This document shows, one piece after another, positions 35,071 through 43,052 of a stretch of 46,143 bases of DNA (position 1 is the stretch's first letter; each line of letters opens with the position of its first letter). Under the pieces are notes generated by a model. That model had not been told where the DNA came from. It searched no databases and was given only the letters and a program-made list of their open reading frames with translations. Source of the DNA: an uncultured Prevotellaceae bacterium (lineage in GTDB: Bacteria; Bacteroidota; Bacteroidia; Bacteroidales; Bacteroidaceae); contig CALCEL010000022.1 of assembly GCA_937900485.1 (NCBI GenBank), positions 1 through 46,143 of the forward strand, given 5' to 3'. A program made the translations under genes and the position numbers.

Positions 35071-36450
35071 ATGTTATTAATGATTTTGATTATAGTCGCC
35101 GTTTTGATGTTCTCATACATACTTATGGGAACAGAACAGGTGAATAGGATAAACAGGGCGGCTGTGGCGATGTTCAGTGGAGTCTTGGTATGGATACTTT
35201 ATATGTTTCATGCCGGTGACTTCATACACTTGGTCCGTCCGGATGAGTATATGTCTTTTCTCCATGGTGCGGCGTCAACGACTTCCAGTGTGAAGGAGTT
35301 CGTGTCGAACAACATACTGTCCACGTATATCGCTGAGGCTTGCTCCGTGATTCTCTTCCTCATCGCCACCAACACCATACTGGAGATGATGAGCAGCAAT
35401 GGTGTGTTCGACGCCTTGACACGTTGGATGAGGATGAGGAACTCACGTCGTTTCCTCTGGCTGTTGTCCTTCATCACATTCGTAATATCCGCTAATGTGG
35501 ACAACCTGACCACCGTTGTGCTGATGATGGGACTGGTGGGAAAGATAGTGAAGTCACGTTATCAGCGTCAGATCTTCGCTTGCACCATACTCGTGTCTGC
35601 GTTGTTGGGCGGCTGCTTTACGGTCATAGGTGACATGACGTCCCTCGTGTTGTGGGTGCGTGGTGTGATTACCCCGTCGGCGTTCTCAGCCGGCATGTTC
35701 TTACCTTGCGTGGCCAGCATTGTGACCTTCAACGTGCTTCTGAGCTCAATGCTAAAGGGCGACGTGGAGACAAAGTCGATAATCACCAACTATGACTTGA
35801 GCGAGTCGTTCCTGTCCAACTGGCAAAAGATAGTGTTCCTCCTCATTGGTATCGGCGGCTTGTGGTTCATACCGAGTTTCCACTCCCTGACTAAGCTGCC
35901 GCCGTTCCTCGGTGCCCTGTGCGTGTTGTCACTCCTTTGGGTTGTGGAGGGCATATTTAATTTCAAACGTAACGGAATAGCGCTTTTCGTTCAGCGTAAC
36001 TATCTGCGTAACACCGAGTTCATAGGAATGAGAATTATCCTGTATTTCATCGGCGTGGCTCTCGGTGCCGGCGTGCTCAAGGAGTGTGGTGCATTGGGAT
36101 ATTGTGCGGAGTGGCTTGAGGCTCATGTGCACAACATATATGTTTACGGCGCATTGCTGAGTGTTATGTCAAGTGTGGTGGATAATGTTCCTGTGGTTAT
36201 GATGGGACTTAACATGTTTCCTGTGGACGTGGTTGACTCGGCGTCGGCGTTCGCACAGAACGGTTTCTACTGGCAGATGCTGGCGTATTGTTGCGCCATG
36301 GGAGGAAGTCTGCTGTTTGTCGGCACACTGGCAGGACAGGCGGTACTTCAGATTGAGCACCTGTCCATCAGCTGGTACGTGCGTCACTACGCCTGGCGCG
36401 TGATCGTGGCGTGGAGCGTAGGCGTTCTTGTGTTCTGGATGACACACTGA
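35071..36450 (+). CDS. nhaD: NhaD-type sodium/proton antiporter
   Basis: An integral inner-membrane protein of the ion-transporter superfamily, predicted to exchange Na+ for H+. About 11-12 hydrophobic segments span 459 residues. Diagnostic NhaD lines are VISANVDNLTTVVLMMGLVGKI (after LLSFITF), the GCFTVIGDMTSLVLWVRG loop, and the second half motif SSVVDNVPVVMMGLNMF; these hold the paired polar Asp-Asn and Thr residues of the ion site. The ATG at 35071 is used because AGAGAAGAG stands before it; an upstream TTG frame start at 35035 adds only polar residues. The 62-base gap to pfkA suggests possible co-transcription. Other members of the superfamily cannot be fully excluded. Confidence 0.78.
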   Translation: MLLMILIIVAVLMFSYILMGTEQVNRINRAAVAMFSGVLVWILYMFHAGDFIHLVRPDEYMSFLHGAASTTSSVKEFVSNNILSTYIAEACSVILFLIATNTILEMMSSNGVFDALTRWMRMRNSRRFLWLLSFITFVISANVDNLTTVVLMMGLVGKIVKSRYQRQIFACTILVSALLGGCFTVIGDMTSLVLWVRGVITPSAFSAGMFLPCVASIVTFNVLLSSMLKGDVETKSIITNYDLSESFLSNWQKIVFLLIGIGGLWFIPSFHSLTKLPPFLGALCVLSLLWVVEGIFNFKRNGIALFVQRNYLRNTEFIGMRIILYFIGVALGAGVLKECGALGYCAEWLEAHVHNIYVYGALLSVMSSVVDNVPVVMMGLNMFPVDVVDSASAFAQNGFYWQMLAYCCAMGGSLLFVGTLAGQAVLQIEHLSISWYVRHYAWRVIVAWSVGVLVFWMTH

Positions 36451-36512
36451 CACATTATTATTATATACGAGATAAGTTTAAGGAAAAAGATTATAACATA
36501 AAAGATAGGGAT

Positions 36513-37490
36513 ATGTCAAAGATTAATTGCATAGGAATATTGACATCAGGAGGTGACTCTCCTGGTATGAACGCGGCAATACGCGCCATCACGCGTACCG
36601 CAATATCTAAAGGCTTTTCTGTTAAGGGCATCTACCGTGGATATGAGGGACTGATGCACGATGATATAGAGGAGTTCACTACTGAGAGCGTGAGCAATAT
36701 CATCGCTCGAGGAGGAACGATACTGAAGAGCGCGCGCTCAAAGGATTTCATGACTCCTGAGGGCAAGCAGCTCGCTTATGAGACACTGAAGAAGGAAGGC
36801 ATCGACGCTCTGGTTATCATCGGAGGTAACGGCTCACTTACCGGAGCGCGCGACTTTGCGCAGATGTTCGACGTTCCTTGTATAGGACTGCCTGGTACCA
36901 TCGACAATGACTTGTACGGAACGGACCTCACTATCGGATATGACACGACGCTGAACACTATTGTCGACTGTGTCGACAAGATACGTGACACGGCGAACTC
37001 TCACGAACGTATATTCTTTGTGGAGGTGATGGGACGTGACGCAGGCTTCCTCGCTCAGAACAGTGCCATCGCCAGTGGAGCTGAGGCTGCAATCATCCCT
37101 GAGGACAGCACTGATGCCGACCAGTTGGAGCATTTCATTGGACGAGGCATCAGAAAGAGCAAGAACTCAAGTATTGTCATTGTGAGTGAGAGCCCAAAGT
37201 GTGGTGCCATGTTCTATGCTGACAGGGTCAAGAAAGAGTACCCTCAGTATGATGTGCGCGTTAGTATCCTGGGACATCTCCAGCGCGGAGGCTCACCGTC
37301 TGCCCGTGACCGTATCCTCGCGTCAAGACTCGGTGCCGGCGCCATCGACGCTATCCTTGACGGACAGCGTAATGTGATGATTGGTATACGTAATGATGAG
37401 GTGGTGTATGTGCCGTTCACAGACGCCATCCGCTCAGACAAGGAGATCAACAAGGGACTCATCCGTGTGCTCGATGAGTTGTCTATTTAA
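36513..37490 (+). CDS. pfkA: 6-phosphofructokinase with Asn in place of the Mg-binding Asp
   Basis: Catalyses ATP-dependent phosphorylation of fructose 6-phosphate in glycolysis. The ATG at 36513 gives 325 residues (MSKINCIGIL), the normal length for bacterial PfkA; a longer frame starting at 36411 would overlap the antiporter. TSGGDSPGMNAA (11-22) forms the phosphate-binding loop, PGTIDNDLYGTD carries the catalytic Asp, and MGRDAGFLA and LGHLQRGGSP bind fructose 6-phosphate. The usual GGDGS nucleotide/Mg motif reads GGNGS at 104-108, Asn106 (codon AAC) replacing the Asp that coordinates magnesium in E. coli PfkA (Asp103). Whether activity is altered is unknown. miaA follows after 26 bases. 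Confidence 0.9.
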   Translation: MSKINCIGILTSGGDSPGMNAAIRAITRTAISKGFSVKGIYRGYEGLMHDDIEEFTTESVSNIIARGGTILKSARSKDFMTPEGKQLAYETLKKEGIDALVIIGGNGSLTGARDFAQMFDVPCIGLPGTIDNDLYGTDLTIGYDTTLNTIVDCVDKIRDTANSHERIFFVEVMGRDAGFLAQNSAIASGAEAAIIPEDSTDADQLEHFIGRGIRKSKNSSIVIVSESPKCGAMFYADRVKKEYPQYDVRVSILGHLQRGGSPSARDRILASRLGAGAIDAILDGQRNVMIGIRNDEVVYVPFTDAIRSDKEINKGLIRVLDELSI

Positions 37491-37516
37491 TCTGCCAAGC
37501 GGAATGTTGTCGGCTT

Positions 37517-38470
37517 GTGGATGATATGTATAATAAGCTTTTGACTATTTTGGGACCAACGGCGTGTGGCAAGACTTCTTTCGCCACACGTCTGGCGTAT
37601 AGGCTTGGTGGTGAGATTCTGAGTGCTGACAGCAGGCAGGTGTACAGAGGCATGGACATCGGGACCGGTAAGGACCTCTCTGACTATGTCGTCGACGGAG
37701 TGAAGATACCATATCACCTTATAGATATCGCCGACGCCGGTGACAAGTATAATGTGTATGAGTTTCAGCGCGATTTCCTGTCGGCCTACCAGGACGTGAC
37801 CTCACGTGGAGCCGTGCCTATCATGTGCGGCGGAACGGGGCTGTATCTCGAGAGCGTGTTACGAGGCTACCGTCTGAGCCCTGTGCCTCAGAACCCGGAG
37901 CTGCGTGAGTCTCTCAGCGGTAAGTCGCTCGATGAGCTGACGAAGATTCTGGAAGGGTATAAACGTCTGCATAACACGACAGACGTGGATACAGCTCAAC
38001 GCGCTATACGCGCCATAGAAATTGAGGATTTCTATCAGAAGAATCCGCTCGAAGGACGTGACTTCCCGGAGATGGAGAGCCTGGTCATCGGACTCGACAT
38101 AAACAGGGAGTTGAGAAGAGAGAAAATCAGTCGACGCCTTAGGGCGAGACTCGACGAGGGCATGGTGGAAGAGATATGCGGGATAATCGAGTCGGGAGTG
38201 TCACCGGATGACCTGATATACTACGGTCTTGAGTATAAGTTCGTCACCTTGTATGTCACGGGAAAGATGACTTATGATGAAATGTTTACGCAACTGGAGA
38301 TAGCGATACACCAGTTTGCCAAGAGGCAGATGACATGGTTCCGCGGCATGGAGCGCAGAGGCATCACCATACACTGGCTCAGTTGTGACATACCTGTGGA
38401 GGAGAGGATTGACAAGGTAGCGGAGATGTGGATGTCGTTCGACGGCACACGCCGTGACGTCACCCTTTGA
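37517..38470 (+). CDS. miaA: tRNA dimethylallyltransferase
   Basis: Adds a dimethylallyl group to N6 of adenosine 37 in tRNAs that read codons starting with U. The P-loop GPTACGKT is at 13-20, DSRQVYRGMDIGTGK at 38-52 contains the catalytic Asp and prenyl-diphosphate residues, and GGTGLYLES and QRAIRAIE follow in order. The C-terminal RQMTWFRGM line is the standard family ending. 317 residues is normal. The start is ATG at 37517; Met4 (37526) is an alternative. Co-transcription with pfkA is likely from the 26-base gap. Confidence 0.95.
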   Translation: MDDMYNKLLTILGPTACGKTSFATRLAYRLGGEILSADSRQVYRGMDIGTGKDLSDYVVDGVKIPYHLIDIADAGDKYNVYEFQRDFLSAYQDVTSRGAVPIMCGGTGLYLESVLRGYRLSPVPQNPELRESLSGKSLDELTKILEGYKRLHNTTDVDTAQRAIRAIEIEDFYQKNPLEGRDFPEMESLVIGLDINRELRREKISRRLRARLDEGMVEEICGIIESGVSPDDLIYYGLEYKFVTLYVTGKMTYDEMFTQLEIAIHQFAKRQMTWFRGMERRGITIHWLSCDIPVEERIDKVAEMWMSFDGTRRDVTL

Positions 38471-38561
38471 ACGCGGACAGCCGGGCGCGCGTTGCTGGCG
38501 TGGAATAATGTGACGTGAACCTGGCTGAGGTGAGAAATGTAATAGTCGATATAATTAAGAT

Positions 38562-39497
38562 ATGACAGATAAGAACAGATGGGGTGTGGTGTACAGCTCA
38601 CACTCCGGTTCGTACAGATCACATAAGCGCTGGCTCCTTATACGCAGGTATATGGAGCTGTCGGGCGTGTTGTATGACTTCATCCAGTCGGAGGAAGAGG
38701 ATTCTGTCGAGCGTTTGACTTCAATGCTTTGTCAGAATGGATACAGGACCATTGTCATCGTTGGAGGTGACAGGGCCATGAATGACGCTATCAACGCGGT
38801 GATGAGGAATAAGGATGTGCTGGTGGAAGGATTTGCGCTTGGAGTCATACCTAACGGCATAGCTAATGACTTCGCCCGATTCTGGGGACTGGAGGTCGAC
38901 TCATACAAACACTCGGTGGACAGCATCATCAAAAGGGTGACAAGGAAGATTGACGTCGGAGTGTGCCGTTATATGGATGACACGATTCCGCAGGTGCGCT
39001 ACTTCGTCAATTGTATTAATATTGGCTTGGGAGCCCGTCTGGTCAAGACTACTAACGAGGCGATGCGACTTATTGGCTCGAGAAGGTTGTCTTTTATTCC
39101 TGTGTTCATCAGTCAGATCTTTGAACGTAAGTCTTTCAAGATGTCGTTGAAGATTGACACGGAGAAGAAGCAGGGCGAGTATATGTCTGTATGTGTGGGT
39201 AACTGTCTCGGCTATGGACAGACGCCGAATGCAGTGCCGTATAATGGCGCACTCGACGTGTCTGTGGTCACTCGACCGAAGTGGTGGCAGATTTTCGAGG
39301 GCTTCTGGCTTCTCGGCAAGGGACGTTTCCTGAATTATAAGAATGTGCATCCTTATCGTACCAAGACGATAGTTATTGAGGATATAGGCAAGGCCATTGT
39401 CAGCTTTGACAGTAAAGTGCTGACGGGTAAGCCGTTGACTCCGATTACTGCCAGCGTGCTTACTGAGGAGATTGACTTTATCATTCCTACTGTCTGA
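38562..39497 (+). CDS. Diacylglycerol kinase-like (DAGK_cat) protein with altered nucleotide loop
   Basis: A cytoplasmic protein of the lipid/sphingosine-kinase fold. The domain order is normal: an N-terminal alpha/beta part, then GVIPNGIANDFARFWGL at 94-110 (equivalent to P-G-T-G-N-D-F-A-R) and a beta-sandwich C-terminal half with NCLGYGQTPNAVPYNGALDV, matching the metal and substrate loop. The canonical nucleotide loop G-G-D-G-T-x-N-E-V reads GGDRAMNDAIN at 68-78, and GTG in the second motif is GIA. Both changes hit residues that bind ATP. The protein may use another nucleotide or be a non-catalytic relative; a Bacteroidota-specific branch is possible. 91 bases separate it from miaA. Confidence 0.7.
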   Translation: MTDKNRWGVVYSSHSGSYRSHKRWLLIRRYMELSGVLYDFIQSEEEDSVERLTSMLCQNGYRTIVIVGGDRAMNDAINAVMRNKDVLVEGFALGVIPNGIANDFARFWGLEVDSYKHSVDSIIKRVTRKIDVGVCRYMDDTIPQVRYFVNCINIGLGARLVKTTNEAMRLIGSRRLSFIPVFISQIFERKSFKMSLKIDTEKKQGEYMSVCVGNCLGYGQTPNAVPYNGALDVSVVTRPKWWQIFEGFWLLGKGRFLNYKNVHPYRTKTIVIEDIGKAIVSFDSKVLTGKPLTPITASVLTEEIDFIIPTV

Positions 39498-39520
39498 TGG
39501 TGTCGTAGTACGCTGAACAC

Positions 39521-39541
39521 TCGTGAGACGCTGTCTCATGA
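39521..39541 (+). other. Hairpin after the lipid-kinase-like gene
   Basis: TCGTGAGAC (39521-39529) pairs with GTCTCATGA (39533-39541), including one G-U pair, around a 3-base loop, 24 bases after the stop codon. No T run follows, so it may be an mRNA-end structure rather than a true intrinsic terminator. Confidence 0.5.
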
Positions 39542-39687
39542 TGGTGTGTGGGTACGCCGTGTGTCACTTATGCGCAATGAGTGTTCTCCGATATGGTGCT
39601 GAGTCCTTGTACTTAGTTCAGGGCGCTCGGCATACCTTTTGCGGAAGTCATAAGTGTACGGGTGGAAAAACGGACAATTTGGGGCGT

Positions 39688-39988
39688 GACCAAATTTCCT
39701 ATGCATGTTTTTGGGTTACAAATCGGTTAACTTGCTGATTGTCTTAAAGTAAGATACTTAAAAATCTCGGGTCTCTTTTTTGAAATTCTTAGGTTAGGAT
39801 ATAGTCTACAAACAGGTCAGAACTTTTCAGAATCCTAACCTGAGAGTTTCGGCGTCCTAACCTGAACTTTTCAGAGCCAGAATAAGCTATGGTATAATTT
39901 CAAAAGACATTTATTTGTTGACAGACATCAGCGGAAAAAGTGGAGTTTGGAACAGTAAAAAATAGCGTGGCGGATAGGAAATCTGGTA
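39688..39988. repeat. 301-bp intergenic element with terminal inverted repeats, copy 2
   Basis: The ends GACCAAATTTCCTATG (39688-39703) and GATAGGAAATCTGGTA (39973-39988) match those of copy 1 at 21664-21964, and the length is identical. AGGTTAGG (39791-39798) and CCTAACCTGA (39834-39843 and 39856-39865) keep the same order as in copy 1, and GAATAAGC and AGCGGAAAAAG-like blocks also align. The similarity continues left of the inverted repeat to about 39640. Here the element fills the gap between the convergent lipid-kinase-like and CRP-type genes and ends 18 bases from the CRP gene's stop codon. Confidence 0.75.
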
Positions 39989-40005
39989 GCATCTCATCAG
40001 CCGTG

Positions 40006-40707
40006 TCATCCCATCTTGCTGATGTGTCTCAGGTCTTCCTCGTTCTCAATGATGATGCGGCGTCCGTCAAGGCGTATGACATTTTCTGTGGCGAAGGCTG
40101 ACAGGGTACGTATAGCGTTGGACGTGGTCATGTTTGAGAGGTTGGCCAGATCTTCGCGTGACAAGGTGATGGACAGTGTGTGCCCGTCCTCTTCCGTCCC
40201 GAAGTTATCGCGTAGGAAGATCAGTGTCTCCGCAAGCCTTCCCCTGATATGTTTCTGTGTCAGGTTCACGATTCTCTCTTGTGCCGTTCCCAGCTCGCCG
40301 GATATGTTCCTCATGAAGAAGCACGCTAGCCTGGCGTTCTCCTCGCACCATTTCTCCACAAGTCTCATAGGCACCATGGCTATTGAAGAGTTCTCGAACG
40401 CCGCCGCGGCGGTTATGTAGTTCTGGTTGGCGAAGTAAGCGCGGTATCCGAACATGCCGGATGGCCTTATGGCTTGCATAATCTGTGTCCTCCCGCCCAC
40501 ACCATCCTTGTATATCTTGACCTTGCCGGTCAGCAGACATAGCAGCATCTGCGGGACGTCTCCCTCTTTGTAAATCGTCTCGTTCTTCTTGTATTTCTGA
40601 ATGGTCAGATTCGCAATGAACTCCTCTCTCTCCTCACGCGTCAGCTGGTTGGATAGTGAACTCATACATTCCAAGATGTCATTCGTGTGTTGCGAATCTT
40701 TTTTCAT
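40006..40707 (-). CDS. CRP/FNR-family transcriptional regulator
   Basis: A DNA-binding regulator with an N-terminal cyclic-nucleotide-binding-type beta-barrel (about 25-130; IYKEGDVPQMLLCLLTGKVKIYKDG), a dimer helix (133-160), and a C-terminal winged helix-turn-helix at 183-205 (LSREDLANLSNMTTSNAIRTLS). There is no FNR-type cysteine cluster at the N-terminus, and the cyclic-nucleotide residues of E. coli CRP are not clearly conserved, so the effector is unknown. 233 residues is a normal length. It is divergent from the glycogen cluster at 41090, making that cluster a possible target. A -7 box lies at 40841-40848 on this strand. Confidence 0.88.
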   Translation of the reverse strand: MKKDSQHTNDILECMSSLSNQLTREEREEFIANLTIQKYKKNETIYKEGDVPQMLLCLLTGKVKIYKDGVGGRTQIMQAIRPSGMFGYRAYFANQNYITAAAAFENSSIAMVPMRLVEKWCEENARLACFFMRNISGELGTAQERIVNLTQKHIRGRLAETLIFLRDNFGTEEDGHTLSITLSREDLANLSNMTTSNAIRTLSAFATENVIRLDGRRIIIENEEDLRHISKMG

Positions 40708-40840
40708 TTGCTATTTTTTTTTGTTTGTGATTTCTGCGTTCAGTCTGTCAGTCATGGTCGTGTGACGTGACCTCCCTGCCACTGTCTGTCTCAAGGTCAA
40801 TGCATGAATGGTCTAAGACTAATAACGCGGTACTTTTCTG

Positions 40841-40868
40841 CAAAGTTACGGTTTACGAACAAAACAAA
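40841..40868 (-). promoter_or_regulatory. Promoter candidate of the CRP-type regulator gene
   Basis: On the minus strand TTTG (40868-40865) is followed after 16 bases by TAACTTTG (40848-40841). The -7 box is a full match; the spacing is shorter than the usual 19-21. The leader to the ATG at 40707 would be about 128 bases. Confidence 0.45.
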
Positions 40869-40960
40869 CAAGAAAAAAACGATTCAAATGTGTTGTATAA
40901 CATGAATTTTTCGTTTAAAATGACGATAAGTGAATTTTTTACCAAAAAATAAGATTTTAG

Positions 40961-40993
40961 ATTGTTATTGATGGAAAATAATGATTAATTTTG
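40961..40993 (+). promoter_or_regulatory. Promoter candidate of the glycogen cluster
   Basis: ATTG at 40961-40964, 21 bases, then TAATTTTG at 40986-40993, a near-exact match to TTTG-N19-21-TAnnTTTG. Transcription would start near 41000, leaving a leader of about 90 bases before the ATG at 41090. Confidence 0.5.
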
Positions 40994-41089
40994 GGTCGTT
41001 TTATATGCGCCATAAAACCACGCTTCCAGGAGACGGTGGTACGTGGTGTGTTATGATTGATTATAAGTTCAACACCTTAAAATACAACT

Positions 41090-43033
41090 ATGAGTTATTT
41101 ACGATTCGATAAGGCCCAGATGACGAATTTGCAGGAGTCGCTTCCTAAGGAGATTCTTAGGACGAACAAGTCTGGTGCGTATTCCTGCTCTTCAATCGTT
41201 GATTGCAACACGCGCAAATACCATGGTCTTTTGGTTGTGCCGGTGCCGGAGATTGATGATGACAACCATGTGCTTTTGTCGTCTCTCGACGAGACGGTGA
41301 TTCAGCATGGGGCACAGTTTAACCTTGGGCTGCATAAGTACGCCGGTGACGTGTACAGCCCGAACGGTCACAAGTACATACGTGAGTGGGTATGGGATAA
41401 GTTGCCGACGACGATCTACCGTGTCGGCGGAGTCATACTGAAGAAGGAGAGAGTGTTCCAGCATTTCGAGAACAGGTTCCTCATCAGGTACACCTTGCTC
41501 GACGCTCATTCTGTCACGACTCTGAGACTGAGGCCGTTCCTGGCTTTCAGAAGCGTGAAGGAGTGTACGCACGAGAATGCGCTTGCCAATAGAGAGTACG
41601 AGAATGTCGACTGTGGTATCAAGACATGTATGTATAAGGGATACCCTGATTTGTACATGCAGCTGAACAAGAAGGCAGACTATATCTTTGAGCCTAACTG
41701 GTACAGAGGCATAGAGTATTACAAGGAGCAGGAGCTGGGCTATGAGTACAGTGAGGACTTGTACGTGCCGGGATATTTCGAGTTCGAGATAAAGAAAGGC
41801 GAGAGTGTTGTATTTGCGGCAGGTGTGAATGAACTGGACTCTAAGGAGTTGTTGTCTATCTTTGATAAGGAATACGAGGTGCACGTGCCTCGCTCTAATT
41901 TTCAGTCATGTCTTATAAGTGCCGCGCACCAGTTTCACTACGAGAAGGACGGTGAGAATTATATCGTCGCCGGCTATCCGTGGTTCAAGTGCAGAGCGCG
42001 TGATATGTTCATTTCTCTTCCGGGACTGACGCTCGCCGTCGACGAGGTGGACTACTTCGAGAAGGCGATGGTGACAGCGGAGAAAGCGATAAGGGACTAT
42101 ATTACCGGAAAACCGATCTCAGTCAATATTTATGAGTTTGACAAGCCTGATATCCTGCTGTGGGCCACATGGTGTCTGCAGCAGTACGCTCGTCTTGTCT
42201 CTTTCGAGGATATGGTGGCAAAGTACGGTGCTCTACTTAATGATGTCGTGGCTTACATCAAGAACAAGAAGCATCCGGACCTGACTCTCGAGGATAATGG
42301 CTTACTTTATGTCGACGGAAGGACGCATCCTGTGACATGGATGAATTCTGAGGTCAACGGAAGGCCTGTCGTGCCGCGTTCCGGATATATCGTGGAGATC
42401 AACGCTCTCTGGTATAACGCACTGAAGTTTAACGCTGACGTTCTCAAAGCCTTGGGTAACACGGCTGAGGCGGACTCATGCAATCAGTTGGCTGATGTGC
42501 TGGGCGTTGCCTTCAAGGAGAAGTTCCTGAACCATCACGGCTACCTGCTGGATTACGTGGAGAGGGACTACACGTCGTGGAGCGTGCGTCCTAACATGCT
42601 CATAGCCTCATCGCTCGAGTATGTGCCGCTGACGACTCAGGAGAAGAAGAAGATATTCGATATATGTACGAAGGAGTTGCTCACGCCTAAGGGTATACGC
42701 TCTCTGTCGCCTAAGTCCGGAGGCTATACTCCTATATATGAGGGTGGACAGCTGCAGCGTGACTCTGCCTACCATCAGGGTACGGTGTGGCCATGGCTGT
42801 CAGGCTTCTACCTCGAGACATGTCTGAAGGTGTATAAGCACAGCGGACTGTCATGGGTCGACCGCCATTTCGTCGGACTCGAGGAGGAAATGTTCTATCA
42901 CGGCATCGGGTCTATACCTGAGTTCTTCGACGGTAACCCGCCATATCACGGACGAGGGGCTATCTCTTTTGCCATGAACGTAGCAGCGATATTAAGAGTG
43001 AACAAGGTACTTGCCAAATATTATAATTATTAA
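41090..43033 (+). CDS. Glycogen debranching enzyme (amylo-alpha-1,6-glucosidase type)
   Basis: A cytoplasmic enzyme predicted to remove alpha-1,6 branches from glycogen. The N-terminal beta-sandwich domain (about 1-245) has LRTNKSGAYSCSSIVDCNTRKYHGLL, the signature of the archaeal/bacterial debranching family. The C-terminal alpha/alpha toroid follows (about 275-640) with GYPWFKCRARDMFISLPGL near 297-315, and THPVTWMNSEV...EINALWYNAL and QRDSAYHQGTVWPWLSGFY as expected. In many relatives the first segment reads WGRD and the second TWMDA; here they are RARD and TWMNS. The length of 647 is normal. No signal peptide is present. It leads a three-gene cluster with a glycosyltransferase and a GH57 protein; 19 bases separate it from the next gene. 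Confidence 0.85.
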   Translation: MSYLRFDKAQMTNLQESLPKEILRTNKSGAYSCSSIVDCNTRKYHGLLVVPVPEIDDDNHVLLSSLDETVIQHGAQFNLGLHKYAGDVYSPNGHKYIREWVWDKLPTTIYRVGGVILKKERVFQHFENRFLIRYTLLDAHSVTTLRLRPFLAFRSVKECTHENALANREYENVDCGIKTCMYKGYPDLYMQLNKKADYIFEPNWYRGIEYYKEQELGYEYSEDLYVPGYFEFEIKKGESVVFAAGVNELDSKELLSIFDKEYEVHVPRSNFQSCLISAAHQFHYEKDGENYIVAGYPWFKCRARDMFISLPGLTLAVDEVDYFEKAMVTAEKAIRDYITGKPISVNIYEFDKPDILLWATWCLQQYARLVSFEDMVAKYGALLNDVVAYIKNKKHPDLTLEDNGLLYVDGRTHPVTWMNSEVNGRPVVPRSGYIVEINALWYNALKFNADVLKALGNTAEADSCNQLADVLGVAFKEKFLNHHGYLLDYVERDYTSWSVRPNMLIASSLEYVPLTTQEKKKIFDICTKELLTPKGIRSLSPKSGGYTPIYEGGQLQRDSAYHQGTVWPWLSGFYLETCLKVYKHSGLSWVDRHFVGLEEEMFYHGIGSIPEFFDGNPPYHGRGAISFAMNVAAILRVNKVLAKYYNY

Positions 43034-43052
43034 CACAAGGAGGAAGAAGTCT

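Larger units (their letters stand above)
40708..41089. other. Divergent regulatory region between the CRP-type gene and the glycogen cluster
   Basis: This 382-base AT-rich gap has no supported gene. It holds promoter candidates for both strands and, near the glycogen genes, an inverted repeat ACCACG/CGTGGT flanking a purine-rich AGGAGA segment in the leader. No clear palindromic CRP site was recognised. Confidence 0.4.

Noticed and set aside
40006..40707. CRP-type protein as a direct SusR replacement for the starch operon
   Set aside because: It lies about 18 kb from the operon end and no matching binding site was found upstream of 2505. A link to the adjacent glycogen cluster is equally possible and also unproven.
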